5,377 nt of DNA. Origin: Alphaproteobacteria bacterium (GTDB taxonomy: Bacteria; Pseudomonadota; Alphaproteobacteria; Micropepsales; Micropepsaceae). Each line of letters begins with the position of its first letter. Position 1 is the stretch's first letter. Positions 4,799-5,377 of the stretch are shown piece by piece. The position numbers and the translations under genes were made by a program. The DNA lies in the NCBI GenBank assembly GCA_025935155.1, contig JAICVV010000164.1, positions 1 to 5,377 of the forward strand, given 5' to 3'. The notes under the pieces were generated by a model. The model did not search any database. It was not told the origin of the DNA and saw nothing but the letters and a program-made list of their open reading frames with translations.

Positions 4799-5377
4799 TT
4801 ATCCGCCGGCCGCCTTTTTACATGCATCCACCAGTTCATTGATGTCATAAGTCTTGCATTGCGGCACCAGCGCCTGCGCTTCGCTCATCCGCCCGGCGCC
4901 GCGCAGCACTTCGATACGCTTCGGCAATAGCACGGGCGAGTTCTCGAAGCGCACCACGGCGCGATCCATCAGTGCCTGGGCTTTTGGGTAGTCGCCGCGC
5001 GATACATAGATATCGGTCAGCCGTGAATAGACTTCCCACGAAGGCTCCGGCCCGTTTGCCGCCTTCACCAGCGCCGCCTCAGACAACGTGCCCTGCTGCC
5101 CCAGCTGGTAATACTCCGCCGCGACGAACTGCGTATACGCATGATCCGCGGTGGGATTGGAGGTGGAGGACGTCACGTAGCCGCGGGCGGACGCTTCCGT
5201 GCCCTGGGAGCGATCAGCCACGTAAGCCGCCGCATTCTCCGCCAGACTATAGTGCGCCAGCAGCGTGGTGAGCTGCGGCTTCACCGGCGACTTGCTGGCC
5301 GGACTCCATGGCAGCGGAGTGGGATTGACCATCGCCATATTGCGGTATTCGCGGAAGGCGTAAGCGCTCAGCAGATC
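4799..5377 (-). CDS. C-terminal part of a second M48-type peptidase, paralogous to its neighbour
   Basis: The frame is open from the window edge to TAA at 4799-4801 and gives 192 residues, starting DLLSAYAFREYRN. The methionine at 5338 is internal: codons before it continue the homology, so the gene is cut by the window and not short. It matches residues 318-509 of the neighbouring peptidase without gaps; I count about 130 identities in 192 (near 68 percent). Best-conserved blocks are AAAYVADR, FVAAEYYQLG, GPEPSWEVYSRL and NSPVLLPKRIE. The two C-terminal cysteines, 11 residues apart, are kept. Only the helical TPR-like domain and the linker after the peptidase core are visible, so whether HEXXH is intact cannot be told. 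It lies upstream in the same direction, 38 bp from the next start, and is likely the first visible gene of a two-gene operon. Confidence 0.88.
   Translation of the reverse strand, partial: DLLSAYAFREYRNMAMVNPTPLPWSPASKSPVKPQLTTLLAHYSLAENAAAYVADRSQGTEASARGYVTSSTSNPTADHAYTQFVAAEYYQLGQQGTLSEAALVKAANGPEPSWEVYSRLTDIYVSRGDYPKAQALMDRAVVRFENSPVLLPKRIEVLRGAGRMSEAQALVPQCKTYDINELVDACKKAAGG

Noticed and set aside
3573..4850. Plus-strand open frame of 425 codons opposite the M48 gene
   Set aside because: The minus strand has a signal peptide, HEXXH and EDAAD motifs and a paralogue next door. The plus frame is Arg/His-rich, has no motif, and crosses the intergenic gap between the two M48 genes.
5336..5338. 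ATG as true start of the partial M48-like gene
   Set aside because: Codons upstream to the window edge (DLLSAYAFREYRN) continue the alignment with the neighbouring paralogue, so this Met is internal.

Overview
The window looks like ordinary chromosomal DNA from a GC-rich alphaproteobacterium. The grounds are strong GC bias at third codon positions, two small DUF465/YdcH-type genes beside an aerobic-type ubiX, and intergenic inverted repeats of the 'CGTCATCGCCCG...CGGGCGATGACG' and 'GGATGGCCGG...' kinds that are scattered through many alphaproteobacterial genomes. I cannot name the genus.

Layout, left to right. Positions 1-32 may hold the first codons of a minus-strand gene that leaves the window. 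Positions 33-604 are a repeat-rich non-coding stretch with four separate inverted repeats. At 605-1867 (+) lies a 12-TM-type MFS drug:proton antiporter related to TetA. It ends in a hairpin facing a small DUF465 gene at 1946-2119 (-), which has a recognisable sigma-70 type promoter and SD. Diverging from that gene is a tight pair at 2223-3046 (+): ubiX (flavin prenyltransferase) and a second DUF465 gene, overlapping by ATGA. An 89-bp multi-hairpin palindromic element (3084-3172) fills the convergent gap. After it come two tandem minus-strand genes for paralogous secreted M48 metallopeptidases with helical, TPR-like C-termini: a complete one at 3228-4760, and upstream of it the C-terminal part of another at 4799-5377, cut by the window edge.

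How the genes relate: UbiX makes prenylated FMN for a UbiD-type decarboxylase, which is not in this window. The M48 pair probably forms an operon for envelope protein quality control or processing. The MFS gene stands alone. There is no phage, IS, CRISPR, rRNA or tRNA, and I see no clearly new multi-gene system. The points most worth a second look are the duplicated M48 peptidases with an unusual helical/hydrophobic insert and a conserved Cys pair, the two related palindromic elements, and a TetA-like pump that seems to lack two key TetA transport residues.
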